This document shows, piece by piece, positions 23,435 through 32,091 of a stretch of DNA of 42,743 nucleotides. The DNA is from an uncultured Holophagaceae bacterium (lineage in GTDB: Bacteria; Acidobacteriota; Holophagae; Holophagales; Holophagaceae). Where the stretch lies: assembly GCA_903863195.1 (NCBI GenBank), contig CAIPAY010000052.1, positions 1 through 42,743 of the forward strand, given 5' to 3'. The notes beneath the pieces are model-generated. The model was not told the origin of the DNA, did no database searches, and saw nothing but the letters and a program-made list of their open reading frames with translations. Made by a program: the position numbers and the translations under genes. Position 1 is the stretch's first letter. Every line of letters starts with the position of its first letter.

Positions 23435-23481
23435 GGTGAGTCCCTGTGGCAGTCCATCAGGATACCCGGCATCGCTGACGC

Positions 23482-24147
23482 TCACCCGATCTCGACCCAG
23501 CCCCACTGGCGGCCCTGGGTGTCGCCGCGGCGGTAGGAGTAGAGCAGGTCGGGGCGGCAGACGGTGCAGAGGGCCACGGTGCCGTCCTGGGCGGGGTCCA
23601 GGCCCAGGTCCAGGGCCTGGGCCCGCAGGAAGGCGTGGAGGTCCAGGTGGGGCTTGCCAGTGGGACCGGTGGACTGGAGGTCCTCCCGCCAGGCGGGATC
23701 CTGGCGCGCGGCCTCAATCACCTCGGGACCCACCTCGAAGTGGCAGGCCAGGATGGCGGGACCGAAGGCCCAGACCAGGGTCGCCGGAGCGCCGCCCAGG
23801 GCGCGGAAGCGGGCCACGCCGCGCCGCAGGATGCCGCCGCTGGGCTCGGGGTCGCCGAAGCCCGTGGCGCCGCGCCAGCCCGCATGGAGGGCCGCCACCC
23901 AGGGAGTGCCGCCGGGCAGGGGACCCGCCAGCAGGATGGGCACACAGTCCGCCACCCGCACGCCGATGCGCTGGCCAGGCCGGGTGGTCCAGAGGCCGTC
24001 GGCGTCCACCACCGCGTCACCGGCCTCCACCACGCCGCAGCGGTGTACCTGGTTGAGCCGGCGGGCGGGCAGGTCACCGCCTTCGTCCAGGCGGGTGGAG
24101 AAGCCCCAGCTCAGCGGAAAGGGCGGCTCGACGCCGGGGATCAGCAC
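23482..24147 (-). CDS. pgeF: PgeF/YfiH-family protein (laccase-domain, purine nucleoside phosphorylase-like)
   Basis: The family corrects misincorporated L-Ser in peptidoglycan precursors (PgeF) and has also been assigned purine nucleoside phosphorylase and adenosine deaminase activity. The zinc triad is visible: H35 in NQVHRCGV, C68 in VRVADCVPILL and H88 in LHAGWRG. GTG 24147 gives about 221 residues and follows the stop of the endopeptidase gene by a few bases; a GTG at 24186 would add 13 residues and overlap that gene. The position directly behind a peptidoglycan D,D-endopeptidase gene on the same strand fits a cell-wall quality-control role. It is cytoplasmic. Confidence 0.8.
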   Translation of the reverse strand: MLIPGVEPPFPLSWGFSTRLDEGGDLPARRLNQVHRCGVVEAGDAVVDADGLWTTRPGQRIGVRVADCVPILLAGPLPGGTPWVAALHAGWRGATGFGDPEPSGGILRRGVARFRALGGAPATLVWAFGPAILACHFEVGPEVIEAARQDPAWREDLQSTGPTGKPHLDLHAFLRAQALDLGLDPAQDGTVALCTVCRPDLLYSYRRGDTQGRQWGWVEIG

Positions 24148-24152
24148 GGGGC

Positions 24153-24992
24153 TCAGCCCTTGGGACCGAGGCGGGCTTCCAGCCACTGCTTGATGCGGTT
24201 GGCATCCCCCAGGCGCGTGTACTTGCCCCAGGAGTCCAGCAGGATGATCAGCACGGGGCGGTTGGCCAGGCTGGCCTGCATGACGAGGCAGCGGCCGGCC
24301 TCCTCGATGTAGCCGGTCTTGGAGAGCCCGATGGTCCAGCGCGGGTTGCGCACCAGGGCGTTGGTGTTCGGGAACTGGATCTGCCGCCGCCCGGCCACGA
24401 TGGTGGTATCCGGACGGGTGGTGAAGTCGCGAATCTCGGGGTAGCCGTAGGCGGCCTCGAGGATGCGGGCCAGGTCATGGGCCGTGGCCACGTTGGCGCT
24501 GGAGAGGCCGGAGGGATCCACGAAGCGGGCGCCCACCAGCCCCAGGGCCTTGGCCTTGGTGTTCATGCCCTGGACAAAGACCGAGAGACCGCCGGGGAAG
24601 GTGCGGCCGAGGGCGTGGGCGGCGCGGTTCTCCGAGGCCAGCAGGGCCAGCAGGAGGGCCTGCTCCCGGGGCAGCCGCGTGCCCACGGGCAGCCGCGACT
24701 TGCTGTGCCGCAGCTCGTCCTTGTCATCCTTGCTGATGGTGAGGGTCTCCTGCGGATCCAGGTGGGCATCCAGCAGCACCATGGCCGTCATGAGCTTGGT
24801 GATGGACGCGATGGGCAGCACGGCGCCGGCCTGCTTCTCCAGCAGGGTCTGGCCGGTGGCCTGGTCCAGGACCAGGGCCGAGGCGGACTTCAGCAGCAGC
24901 TGGCCCCCGTGGGCGCGGGGAGAGGCGGCTTGGAGGAAACTGAGCCCCGCCAGAGCCAGGCCACAGATCCGCACTCCCAGGTTGAACGTCAT
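24153..24992 (-). CDS. S11-family D-Ala-D-Ala carboxypeptidase/endopeptidase (PBP7-like)
   Basis: This 279-residue penicillin-binding protein has a signal peptide (residues 1-23, GLALAGLSFLQAASPRA). The three serine-peptidase motifs are intact: S63-I-T-K66, S120-E-N122 and K225-T-G227. The absence of a C-terminal amphipathic anchor and the length of about 280 residues favour PbpG (PBP7) endopeptidase over DacA-type carboxypeptidases. It would trim or cleave DD-crosslinks in peptidoglycan in the periplasm. ATG 24992 has CCGGAGT upstream. A longer in-frame start exists near 25106 but would bury the signal peptide. pgeF follows directly, probably in one operon. Confidence 0.85.
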   Translation of the reverse strand: MTFNLGVRICGLALAGLSFLQAASPRAHGGQLLLKSASALVLDQATGQTLLEKQAGAVLPIASITKLMTAMVLLDAHLDPQETLTISKDDKDELRHSKSRLPVGTRLPREQALLLALLASENRAAHALGRTFPGGLSVFVQGMNTKAKALGLVGARFVDPSGLSSANVATAHDLARILEAAYGYPEIRDFTTRPDTTIVAGRRQIQFPNTNALVRNPRWTIGLSKTGYIEEAGRCLVMQASLANRPVLIILLDSWGKYTRLGDANRIKQWLEARLGPKG

Positions 24993-25138
24993 GCCGACTC
25001 CGGAAAAAAAAGCAGGTTGTCGTCCTTCCCAGTCTATCGGAGGAAGTGGGAAAAAACCTGAGAGGATCTGTAGAAAACCTACGCTGAGGCTGCGCTCTGC
25101 ATTCATGCCGTTTGGTGAGCTCAGCCGGTAGGGGCGTC

Positions 25139-25930
25139 CTACTTCTCGAGCTGCTGCAGCCAGGCCTGGATCTCGGGATCGGACTCGGGGCTCAGCAGGA
25201 GGGCCTCGCGCAGGTCGACCAGGGCGGGGCCGGGCTCGTTCCGCTGGAGGTGCACGAAGGCGCGCTCCTTGAGGGGCCGCGGGTTCCCGGCGTCGAGCAG
25301 CACGAGGTGGGTGCTGGTCCAGATGGCCTCGTCCCAGCTCTCGGCCTGCATGAAGCGCTGGTGCAGGTTGCGCACCAGGCGGGCGAGGATCTGACGGTCC
25401 GGCGTGGCGCGCAGCATCTCCGCGTGGAAGGCCACCCGGCCCGCCGTTGCGGCCTTGACGAGGTGCTCGCCGCCCTCCTCGCCCACGGGCCGGCCCTGGT
25501 GGAACGGGTCGAAGCAGAGCAGCCCGAAGTCCGTGCGCAGGGCGGTGATGAAGTGGCCGGGCAGGCCCACGCCCACGGCATCGAAGCCCATCCGCCGGGC
25601 CAGGTCCACCCACAGGATCGAGAGCGCGATGGGCAGGCCCTTGCGGCGGGCGACCACCTCGGGCAGCAGGGCGTTCAGCGGGTCGTCGTAGGTCTCCCGG
25701 TCGCCCCGGAAGCCCAGCTCGACGAAGAGGAGGTCGTTCAGGGCGTCGATGGCCTTGTGGGTGTTCCAGGGCAGGGGCATTCGGCCCGCCAGGGCGAAGG
25801 CCCACTCGTCCAGCTGCAGGATCAGATGCGCGGGATCCGGATCATCCAGGGCCGGGGCCACGGCGTGGATGGCCCCTTCGGCCAGGTTCCGGCACTCGGG
25901 ATCGGCCTGAAGATACTCGAGGAGGGACAT
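25139..25930 (-). CDS. SirB1-like transglutaminase-fold protein with TPR-type tail
   Basis: The 263-residue protein matches the SirB1/Transglut_core2 family: NDLLFVELGFRGDRETYDDP, VARRKGLPIALSILW and GVGLPGHFI. These proteins carry a transglutaminase-like fold without clear catalytic proof and often end in TPR-like helices, as seen here (about 195-263, with PLKERAFVHLQRNEPGPALV). No secretion signal is visible. Its ATG (25928-25930) overlaps by one base the stop of the coiled-coil gene upstream (TGATG), so it is the last gene of the SpoIIE unit. The function is unknown; the link with a phosphatase regulator is contextual. Confidence 0.75.
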   Translation of the reverse strand: MSLLEYLQADPECRNLAEGAIHAVAPALDDPDPAHLILQLDEWAFALAGRMPLPWNTHKAIDALNDLLFVELGFRGDRETYDDPLNALLPEVVARRKGLPIALSILWVDLARRMGFDAVGVGLPGHFITALRTDFGLLCFDPFHQGRPVGEEGGEHLVKAATAGRVAFHAEMLRATPDRQILARLVRNLHQRFMQAESWDEAIWTSTHLVLLDAGNPRPLKERAFVHLQRNEPGPALVDLREALLLSPESDPEIQAWLQQLEK

Positions 25931-26418
25931 CAGCTGTTCCGGCGGAGGATGGCCCGCGCGATCAGGCCCGCCACCACGCAGGCGAGGGCGCCATAGACCC
26001 AGCGCTGCCAGCTGGTGGTGGCGGCGTTGACCTTGCGGGTCTCCTCGGCCTTGCGGACGTTCTCCTCGATGGAGAGCTTCGACTGGACCTCGCGGGCGTC
26101 CTTGCTGGCCTTCTGGGCCGAGTCCCGGGAGGCCTTCAGCTCCTTGGTGGCGTCCTGTTCTTCTTCGGCGCCCAGGACTGCGACGCGCCGGGGCGGCGGG
26201 TTCGGGGCCTGGTAGCGGGCTGGGACCGCGGGGCCGTCCTCCTGCTCCTGGCCCGGCGTCTTCCCGTCCTGGAAGTAGTCGGACAGGGTCTGGATGTCCT
26301 CGCGCAGCCCCTGGAGCAGCTGGTTCTGGCGATAGAGCTGGGCGCCCTGGACCCACAGCAGGGCCAGCTGGAGGGCCAGCAGGGTCGGGATGGTCCAGCG
26401 GAAGGAGGAGCGTCGCAT
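25930..26418 (-). CDS. Two-TM coiled-coil protein of unknown function
   Basis: I do not recognise a family. The 162-residue protein has a hydrophobic N-terminal segment (about 8-25, TIPTLLALQLALLWVQG), a Pro/Glu-rich linker and a charged helical stretch (about 88-130, ending ENVRKAEETRKVNAAT) with coiled-coil character, and a second membrane helix at the C-terminus (140-157, WVYGALACVVAGLIARAIL). Both ends are therefore in the membrane with the middle on one side. Its ATG follows the stop of the SpoIIE phosphatase gene with no gap, and its stop overlaps the SirB1-like start, so translation is coupled with both. It may be a membrane partner of the phosphatase. Confidence 0.6.
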   Translation of the reverse strand: MRRSSFRWTIPTLLALQLALLWVQGAQLYRQNQLLQGLREDIQTLSDYFQDGKTPGQEQEDGPAVPARYQAPNPPPRRVAVLGAEEEQDATKELKASRDSAQKASKDAREVQSKLSIEENVRKAEETRKVNAATTSWQRWVYGALACVVAGLIARAILRRNS

Positions 26419-28974
26419 TCAGGCCTCTCTTCCCAGGATAAACAGGGTGCGATCATCCGGGTTCCGGGTATCGAAGGCGGACACATCCTGGAAGATGGCC
26501 TCGCAGGCCGCCCGGGGGCTGCCGGTGCCCCAGAGGCGCCGCAGCTGGGTGCAGAGCCGGGGCAGGCCGTAGAGCTCGCCATCGCGGTTCATGGCCTCGG
26601 AGAGCCCGTCACTGTAGAGCACCAGCCAGCCCTTCGGAGGCAGGGTGCCCTCGGTGACCTTCCAGTCGCCGGGGCCCGCCGGGCGGAGGCCCAGCCCCCG
26701 TCCGCCCGGGGTCAGCTCCGTGGTGCCATCCTCGCCTGGATGCTGGAGGAACAGCGCGCCGGGGTGACCGGCCCGCGCCAGCCGGTAGTTCCCGGCCGCG
26801 TCCCACTCCAGCAGGATCAGGGTGAGGAAGCCTCGCTGGCCCAGGAGGTGACGGAGGGTCTGGTCCAGCGATGCCAGGATCTCCGCCAGACCCTGGTCCT
26901 CGCTCTGGGCGGCCTGCTCAAGCAGGGCGGTGGCCTGGGCCATGTAGAGGGCCGCGGCGAGGCCCTTGCCGCAGACATCCCCCACGGCCGCCAGCCAGTT
27001 GCCGCTGGGACGGCGCTTGACGAACAGGAGGTCGCCGCCGGTCTCCAGGGCGGGCTCCAGGCGCAGCGCCACCTGGAAGCCGGGGATGGGCGGCACCTGG
27101 GAGGTCACGAGCCCCTCCTGGATGCGCCGAGCGGTCTCCAGCTCCTGGCTGAGGCGCTCCTGCGCCACCAGGCGCTGGTGCATCACGGCGGTCTCCAGGG
27201 ATCCGCCCGCGGCCTGGGCGACCTCGCGGAGCAGATCCCGGTCCTCGCGGCTGTAGCTCAGCTGGGCGTACTTGCCGCCCAGCAGCACCACGCTATGGGG
27301 GGCGTCCCCGGCGAGGATGAGGAGGAGGAGCTGTGCCTCCAGGGCATCCATGTGGGCCCTCAGGGTGCCGCCCTGCTCCCGGACCCAGTCGGCCTCCTCG
27401 CTGCCCAGGCCCAGCACCAGCTCCTGGTTCTCCCTGGCCAACCGCAGGAGTCCGGCCGGGAGGCGCAGGGGCTGGGCCGGGAAGTGGAGGCGGCGCTCCT
27501 CGCGGTCCGTGGCCTCGGCCGCGGGCAGGAGCACCAGGTGGTCCTGGACGGGCAGGATGTCGAGGGAGTGGGGCTGGAAGGCCTCGTCCAGGGACCGGCG
27601 CACGGACTTGAGCAGGGACTCCTCGCTGAAGCGCTTGCGGGGCTCCCGCACGATGCTGAGGGCCACCTCCCGGGTGCTGGCGAAGTCGCGGCGGAAGCGG
27701 CGGCGGATAGTGCGCACCAAGCGGCGCAGGGCCCAGCCCAGGGGCAGGGCGAGGAGGCCGATGAGGGCCCCGGCCCAGCCGGAGGGGATCGCCACCAGGT
27801 GCGAGAAGGCCCAGGCCAGCCCACCCAGGTAGGCGGCCAGGGTGAGGCCGAGCACGGCCATGTAGCTGACCCAGCGCATGAGCACCACGCGCACGTCGAA
27901 GAGGCCGTGGCGGAAGATGGCGTAGGCGAAGGTCAGGGGCAGGAGGGGCGCCGGGAGCATGAAGATGAACACCTGCCGGCGGAACAGGAGGCTGCTCCCG
28001 AACCGGGCCTGGAGCAGGGCCCAGGCCAGCAGGTCCAGGCAGAGAATGGCGGCGACGATCAGGGAGGGCAGCAGGGCTCGGCGGTGGTGGTCCGGGGCGC
28101 GGATGACGCCCACCACGAAGAACCCGAGCCCCGTGAGTGCCGCGGCGAAGTAGAGCCCGATCGTCAGGACGCCGAAACCCATGAGGAACGCGCGGAGCGT
28201 GGCATCTGGCGAGCCGCCACCGGGGGCCAACAGGACGCCGTTCCCGGCCACGATCCAGAGGCGGGCCAGGGCCTGGACCAGGGCCAGCACCACGAAGGTG
28301 CCGTAGAGCGACCGCAGGAAGCCCCGGTGCTTCCGCCACTCAAAGGGGTGCGGGAAACGCAGGAAGAAGTGCACCCAGAGCGGGGGCAGGAGGGCCGCGG
28401 CGACGGCGCCCATCAGGATGATGGCGACGGTCATGGCCAGGGGCGCATTGCCGGCGACGTTCGCGCCGGAGAGCAGCAGGGCGGTGGCGGCCAGGTAGAA
28501 GAAGTGCCGGGAGGACTTCCGCTCCGGCGCCGAGAGGACCACCAGCAGGCTGATGGCCCAGGCGAGGATGCCGTTGGCCAGCAGGGCCAGCTGCACCAGG
28601 TCCAGGGGCTTGACCAGGCGGATGGGGATGAGGATCTGGCGGCCCTGGCGCTTGACGGTGTAGATCAGGATGGTGCCTTCGGGCTTCCCATTGATGTAGC
28701 GCTGCGCCTTCAGGGTGCCTTCCACGGTGGGCTCGTAGGCGCGCCCCTGGATCTTCACCAGCTCGTCACCCTCCAGCAGGCCGGCCTCTTCCGCGACGCC
28801 GTCCGGGAGGATCTCCCGGATGACCACCCGGCCCTTCTCCACCACCCAGGAACACTGGTCGTCGGACTGGGCGAAGACCCACTGGTTCAGCGCATAAGAC
28901 CCCAGCGCCAGCGTCAGGCAGGCGAAGCTGATCCAGAGCAGACGCCAGCGGATGCGTTTCAAGTAGGGGTTCAT
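26419..28974 (-). CDS. PDZ-multipass-GAF-SpoIIE serine phosphatase
   Basis: This 851-residue protein has a membrane helix (10-35), a PDZ-like domain (about 40-115, with ILPDGVAEEAGLLEGDELVKI), about eight further transmembrane helices (125-410), a linker and GAF-like region (about 440-600) and a C-terminal SpoIIE/PP2C phosphatase domain. Metal-binding positions are present: D648 in ETGGDLL, D666 in GDVCGKG, D789 in YSDG and D840/D841 in NPDDRT. SpoIIE domains dephosphorylate Ser on anti-sigma-factor antagonists, switching sigma factors or similar partners. The PDZ domain would be periplasmic, suggesting sensing of envelope proteins. No anti-sigma antagonist is adjacent. The gene heads a three-gene coupled unit. 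Confidence 0.85.
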   Translation of the reverse strand: MNPYLKRIRWRLLWISFACLTLALGSYALNQWVFAQSDDQCSWVVEKGRVVIREILPDGVAEEAGLLEGDELVKIQGRAYEPTVEGTLKAQRYINGKPEGTILIYTVKRQGRQILIPIRLVKPLDLVQLALLANGILAWAISLLVVLSAPERKSSRHFFYLAATALLLSGANVAGNAPLAMTVAIILMGAVAAALLPPLWVHFFLRFPHPFEWRKHRGFLRSLYGTFVVLALVQALARLWIVAGNGVLLAPGGGSPDATLRAFLMGFGVLTIGLYFAAALTGLGFFVVGVIRAPDHHRRALLPSLIVAAILCLDLLAWALLQARFGSSLLFRRQVFIFMLPAPLLPLTFAYAIFRHGLFDVRVVLMRWVSYMAVLGLTLAAYLGGLAWAFSHLVAIPSGWAGALIGLLALPLGWALRRLVRTIRRRFRRDFASTREVALSIVREPRKRFSEESLLKSVRRSLDEAFQPHSLDILPVQDHLVLLPAAEATDREERRLHFPAQPLRLPAGLLRLARENQELVLGLGSEEADWVREQGGTLRAHMDALEAQLLLLILAGDAPHSVVLLGGKYAQLSYSREDRDLLREVAQAAGGSLETAVMHQRLVAQERLSQELETARRIQEGLVTSQVPPIPGFQVALRLEPALETGGDLLFVKRRPSGNWLAAVGDVCGKGLAAALYMAQATALLEQAAQSEDQGLAEILASLDQTLRHLLGQRGFLTLILLEWDAAGNYRLARAGHPGALFLQHPGEDGTTELTPGGRGLGLRPAGPGDWKVTEGTLPPKGWLVLYSDGLSEAMNRDGELYGLPRLCTQLRRLWGTGSPRAACEAIFQDVSAFDTRNPDDRTLFILGREA

Positions 28975-29734
28975 GACGCCTTTGTGGAAAAATGCCCAGA
29001 TGGTGCAGAGCGAACGGAACGGCAGGTCCTGCTGGGTGCTGGTGGGCGGAAGGCGGCGGCTGGGCCGGGCGCTCGCGGAGGATCTGGCTCGGGATCACGA
29101 CCTGGTGCTGACCAGTTCCGAGCCCTGGGAGGGGGAAGGCTGGGTGGAAGACCTGACGAAAACAGCCCAGATCCGGACCCTGCAGTGGGATGCCGAGAGC
29201 CCCGATCTGGTTTCCCGAATGATGGCAGATCTGGATACTCTCCAGGCCCAGGGCTGGGTTATTTCCGGGGTGGTACTGCTGGCCGGAACCTTCCCCGAGA
29301 GTCCCCTGGGCACCTGGACCCCTGAGGCCCTGGAGGCCACCTGGCGCCTGAACCTCAGCTTTCCGTTTCTGTGCGCCCAGGCCCTGGCGCCCCGCCTCGA
29401 GGAGGGCGCCTGCCTGCAGCTGCTGCTGGACACGTCCCTCCACCATCCCTGGCTGAAGCGCCTGCCCTACAGCGCCGCCAAGGCCGGACTGGCCGCGCTG
29501 GTGCCGGGCCTGGCCCAGCTGCTGGCCCCCCGGGTGCGGGTCGTAGGCCACGCCCTGGGCACCCTGCTGCCCGCCGAGGGGGCCGATGCCGCCTTCCTGG
29601 CCGGCCGGACCCTGCTGAAGCGGATCGGGGAGCCCGCCGACCTCTGCCGCGCCGTGCGCTACGCCGCAGACAGCCCCTTCCTGACCGGGGAGATCCTCAC
29701 CCTGGATGGGGGACGGCGCTGGGTCGACCGCTGA
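28973..29734 (+). CDS. SDR-family oxidoreductase (pteridine-reductase-like)
   Basis: This 253-residue short-chain dehydrogenase has an N-terminal cofactor loop VGGRRRLGRALAE in place of the standard TGxxxGxG; an Arg-rich TGx3RxG loop is typical of pteridine reductases such as FolM/PTR1. The catalytic Tyr-Lys pair is in LPYSAAKAG and Ser lies in LLDTSLHHP. The C-terminal GEILTLDGGRRW is the usual SDR ending. It would reduce a carbonyl or pterin with NADPH; the substrate is inferred only. The ATG at 28973 overlaps the ATG of the divergent phosphatase gene; ATG 29000 (MVQSERNGR) is an alternative and leaves a 25-base gap. Confidence 0.8.
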   Translation: MTPLWKNAQMVQSERNGRSCWVLVGGRRRLGRALAEDLARDHDLVLTSSEPWEGEGWVEDLTKTAQIRTLQWDAESPDLVSRMMADLDTLQAQGWVISGVVLLAGTFPESPLGTWTPEALEATWRLNLSFPFLCAQALAPRLEEGACLQLLLDTSLHHPWLKRLPYSAAKAGLAALVPGLAQLLAPRVRVVGHALGTLLPAEGADAAFLAGRTLLKRIGEPADLCRAVRYAADSPFLTGEILTLDGGRRWVDR

Positions 29735-29753
29735 GAGCTGCTGAAAGCTGGGC

Positions 29754-30608
29754 TCAGCCCTTCTTCCAGGCGGCGATCTCCTTCTCGAGGTTTTCGGTGT
29801 AATCCTTGGGCGCTTTGTCCTTGGATAGGTCGATCGCCTTCTGGAGGTGGACCAGGGCTTCGGGCAGGCGCTTGGCGTCCTTGTAGATCCGGGCGGCGGC
29901 TTCGTGGTTTGAATAGGTGTCTCCGGCCTTCAGGCTCTTCTCGATCCAGGCCAGGGCCAGCTGGGGCTCGAGGCCCTGCTCCTGGCAGTACTTGGCGGCC
30001 TGGTACCAGGGCACCCAGTCGGTCTCCGGGGCCTTCTTCAGCGTGGCCTCCAGGTGGGCCCAGTAGAGGGCCTTGGTGTCGAAGGTCAGGGCGAAGCTGA
30101 CACGCAGGCTCTCCCAGGCCAGCTCCACCGTGGCGGAACCGGCGTCCCGGGGCACGATGCGGTAGTCCAGGCACTCCAGGAAGGCGCCAGACTGGGGGGC
30201 GGCCTCCCAGCGCAGCTGGTCCTCCTCAGGCTTGTACTCGTAGGCGCCCCACTGCTTGGCCTTCCGGTTCAGGATCAGGGTCCAGGTCTTGGGGCCGGGG
30301 ATGGCGAAGAAGCCGTAGGTGCCCGCCGGGACATCCTTGCCAGCCACCTTGGCCGCGTGGCTGAGGGTCAGGGTCGTTGCGCTGTTGGCGCCCACCCGCC
30401 AGACCTGGCCGTAGGGGACCAGTTCACCCCAGATCTTGCGGCCCTTGACGAAGGGGCGCGAGAAAGCGAGCTCCACCTTGCTGATGCCGATGTCCTGGGA
30501 GACCGTGCAGGCGGGGCTGGGGCGCAGGGGGCTCAGGCGCACCGGGGCCGGTTTTTCCTGGGCGGTGAGGGCCGTGGCCAACAGAAGAGGGAGCAGGAAG
30601 GGGCGCAT
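29754..30608 (-). CDS. DUF2911-family secreted protein with C-terminal TPR-like region
   Basis: This 284-residue protein has a signal peptide (residues 1-16, FLLPLLLATALTAQ). Its core reads RPFVKGRKIWGELVPYGQVW, then RVGANSATTL and PAGTYGFFAIPGPKTWTLIL, the signature of DUF2911, a beta-sandwich domain common in Acidobacteriota and Bacteroidota with unknown function. From about residue 180 the sequence is helical with tandem TPR-like units (WYQAAKYCQEQGLEP, ALAWIEKSLKAG, ALVHLQKAIDLSK). ATG 30608 has AAAGGAGT five bases upstream, so it is a clear start. It is the last gene of a minus-strand chain and may have its own promoter in the 42-base gap. Confidence 0.8.
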   Translation of the reverse strand: MRPFLLPLLLATALTAQEKPAPVRLSPLRPSPACTVSQDIGISKVELAFSRPFVKGRKIWGELVPYGQVWRVGANSATTLTLSHAAKVAGKDVPAGTYGFFAIPGPKTWTLILNRKAKQWGAYEYKPEEDQLRWEAAPQSGAFLECLDYRIVPRDAGSATVELAWESLRVSFALTFDTKALYWAHLEATLKKAPETDWVPWYQAAKYCQEQGLEPQLALAWIEKSLKAGDTYSNHEAAARIYKDAKRLPEALVHLQKAIDLSKDKAPKDYTENLEKEIAAWKKG

Positions 30609-30650
30609 GGGGACTCCTTTGCAGGGAGTCGAGGTTAGCACCCCTGGCCC

Positions 30651-31145
30651 TCAGGAAGCGGCCCCGAAGTGCCGCCTCCGCTGGGACTGGGCGCGGTCCA
30701 GAAAAACCTTCACGGCCTTGGGATCCACGGTGGCCGGGGTGCCGGACCAGGCCTGGGAGGGTTGCAGCATGGCCAGCATGTCCTCGGGGCAGCCCACCTG
30801 CTCATAGAGCCGCTCCACCGCCTGAGCCAGCTGGCTGGCGGTGCACTCCGTGGCCAGGGCCTCCCGCAGCAGGGCCTCGCGCCAGCGGTCCTGGGCCTGG
30901 GCCCAGCGCAGGCTCCCGGGTCTGGGCGTGACCCCCTGGGCCTCGGCGCAGGCGGCCCAGAGGTGGGCCTCGAAGGTCAGGAGGGCTGAGCCCTCCAGGG
31001 CCCGCAGCCGCTGGACGGCGAGGCCCTCGCCGGCGGCCCGGGACTGGATCTCCAGGGAGCTGAGCAGGCCGAAGTCGTAGCCGGCGACAAGGTCGTCCCA
31101 GCTCAGGGAGCCGAGGTAGTCGAGGAAGGCGTCGAGTGGAGACAT
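30651..31145 (-). CDS. Protein of unknown function
   Basis: I do not recognise this 164-residue protein. It is mainly helical by appearance, with no signal or membrane segment, and begins MSPLDAFLDYLGSLSWDDLV. The middle is rich in Ala, Leu and Arg (RWREALLREALATECTASQL) and the tail is basic (DRAQSQRRRHFGAAS). The gene starts seven bases after the ureohydrolase stop, with GAGGAA before the ATG, so it belongs to the same transcription unit. The coding pattern (GC-rich third positions) supports a real gene. Confidence 0.5.
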   Translation of the reverse strand: MSPLDAFLDYLGSLSWDDLVAGYDFGLLSSLEIQSRAAGEGLAVQRLRALEGSALLTFEAHLWAACAEAQGVTPRPGSLRWAQAQDRWREALLREALATECTASQLAQAVERLYEQVGCPEDMLAMLQPSQAWSGTPATVDPKAVKVFLDRAQSQRRRHFGAAS

Positions 31146-31152
31146 GGGTTCC

Positions 31153-32091
31153 TCAGGCGAGCAGGTGGAGGGCGAGGTGGACGGCGACGCGGGCGGTGGC
31201 TTCGGCGCCCTCCAGAGTGGGGGCCAGCTCCATGAGGTCCGCGCCCACCCAGGGCCGGGCCCACTGCCGCGCGGCGTGGATGAGGCGGAGGGTCTCGGGT
31301 AGGCTCAGCCCGCCAGGCACGGGCTCGGCCACAGCGGGGGTCAGGACCGGGTCCAGGGCGTCCAGGTCCAGGCTGAGATAGGCGGGGCCCTGTCCCACCA
31401 GGGCCAGGTCCGCCTGCAGCCAGGAGGCCAGCGAAGCGTCGCGCAGGTCCGCAGGGGACCACAGGCGCACCCCGGCGGCCCTCAGGAAGTGCAGCTCCTC
31501 GTCATCGAAGCGGGGGGCGCGGAGGCCCGCCTGCAACACCCGCTGGGGGTCGACGAGGCCCTCGAGGATGGCCTGCCGCAGCCAGGTCCCGTGGTGGATA
31601 TCCGTGCCCCAGGCGGCGCCGTCGGCGGCGTCCGGATGGGCGTCGATGTGCAGCAGGCCCAGGGGCCCATGCTGGAGGGCCAGGGCGCGCAGCGCACCCA
31701 GGGTGAAGGAGTGATCTCCGCCCAGCAGCAGCGTCCGGCAGTCCTGCCGCACCCAGGCGCCGACGGTGGCCTGGACGGTCTCCAGAGCTGCGGCCAGGGA
31801 GAAGGGCAGGGTGGGGATGTTGCCGCCATCCACCCAGCCCCGGGCGGCGGCGGGGGTGCCTTCGGCGCGTCCTTCCCGCAGGCGCTCGGGCATGGGGTGG
31901 GTGCCCATCCCCATAGATGCCGCCCGCAGGGCCCAGGGGCCCATGCGGGCGCCGGGCCGGTTGATGACCCCCGCGTCGCAGGGTACGCCGAGGACCACGC
32001 CGGTGGCAGCGCGCGGCTCCACGCAGTGGGGCAGTCCCAGGAAGGGCGTCAGCCCTGTGCACAGGCCCTGCATGAGCACGTCAGCAGACAT
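31153..32091 (-). CDS. Ureohydrolase (agmatinase/arginase family)
   Basis: This 312-residue enzyme has the binuclear Mn-binding motifs of the family: G124-G-D-H-S128 (LLLGGDHSFTLGALR), D150-A-H-P-D154 (HIDAHPD) and SLDLDALDPVL with D242, D244 and D247. The family hydrolyses guanidino groups (agmatine, arginine, formiminoglutamate or guanidinobutyrate), releasing urea or formamide. The substrate is not evident; agmatinase is the default guess. The start ATG 32091 has GGAG six bases upstream and lies inside the 3' end of the acyltransferase gene (11-base overlap), so both are in one operon. A longer start would overlap much further. Confidence 0.85.
   Translation of the reverse strand: MSADVLMQGLCTGLTPFLGLPHCVEPRAATGVVLGVPCDAGVINRPGARMGPWALRAASMGMGTHPMPERLREGRAEGTPAAARGWVDGGNIPTLPFSLAAALETVQATVGAWVRQDCRTLLLGGDHSFTLGALRALALQHGPLGLLHIDAHPDAADGAAWGTDIHHGTWLRQAILEGLVDPQRVLQAGLRAPRFDDEELHFLRAAGVRLWSPADLRDASLASWLQADLALVGQGPAYLSLDLDALDPVLTPAVAEPVPGGLSLPETLRLIHAARQWARPWVGADLMELAPTLEGAEATARVAVHLALHLLA

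Noticed and set aside
26740..29325. Long plus-strand open frame opposite the SpoIIE gene
   Set aside because: Low-complexity Gln/Gly/Glu shadow; the minus-strand phosphatase has all domain motifs.
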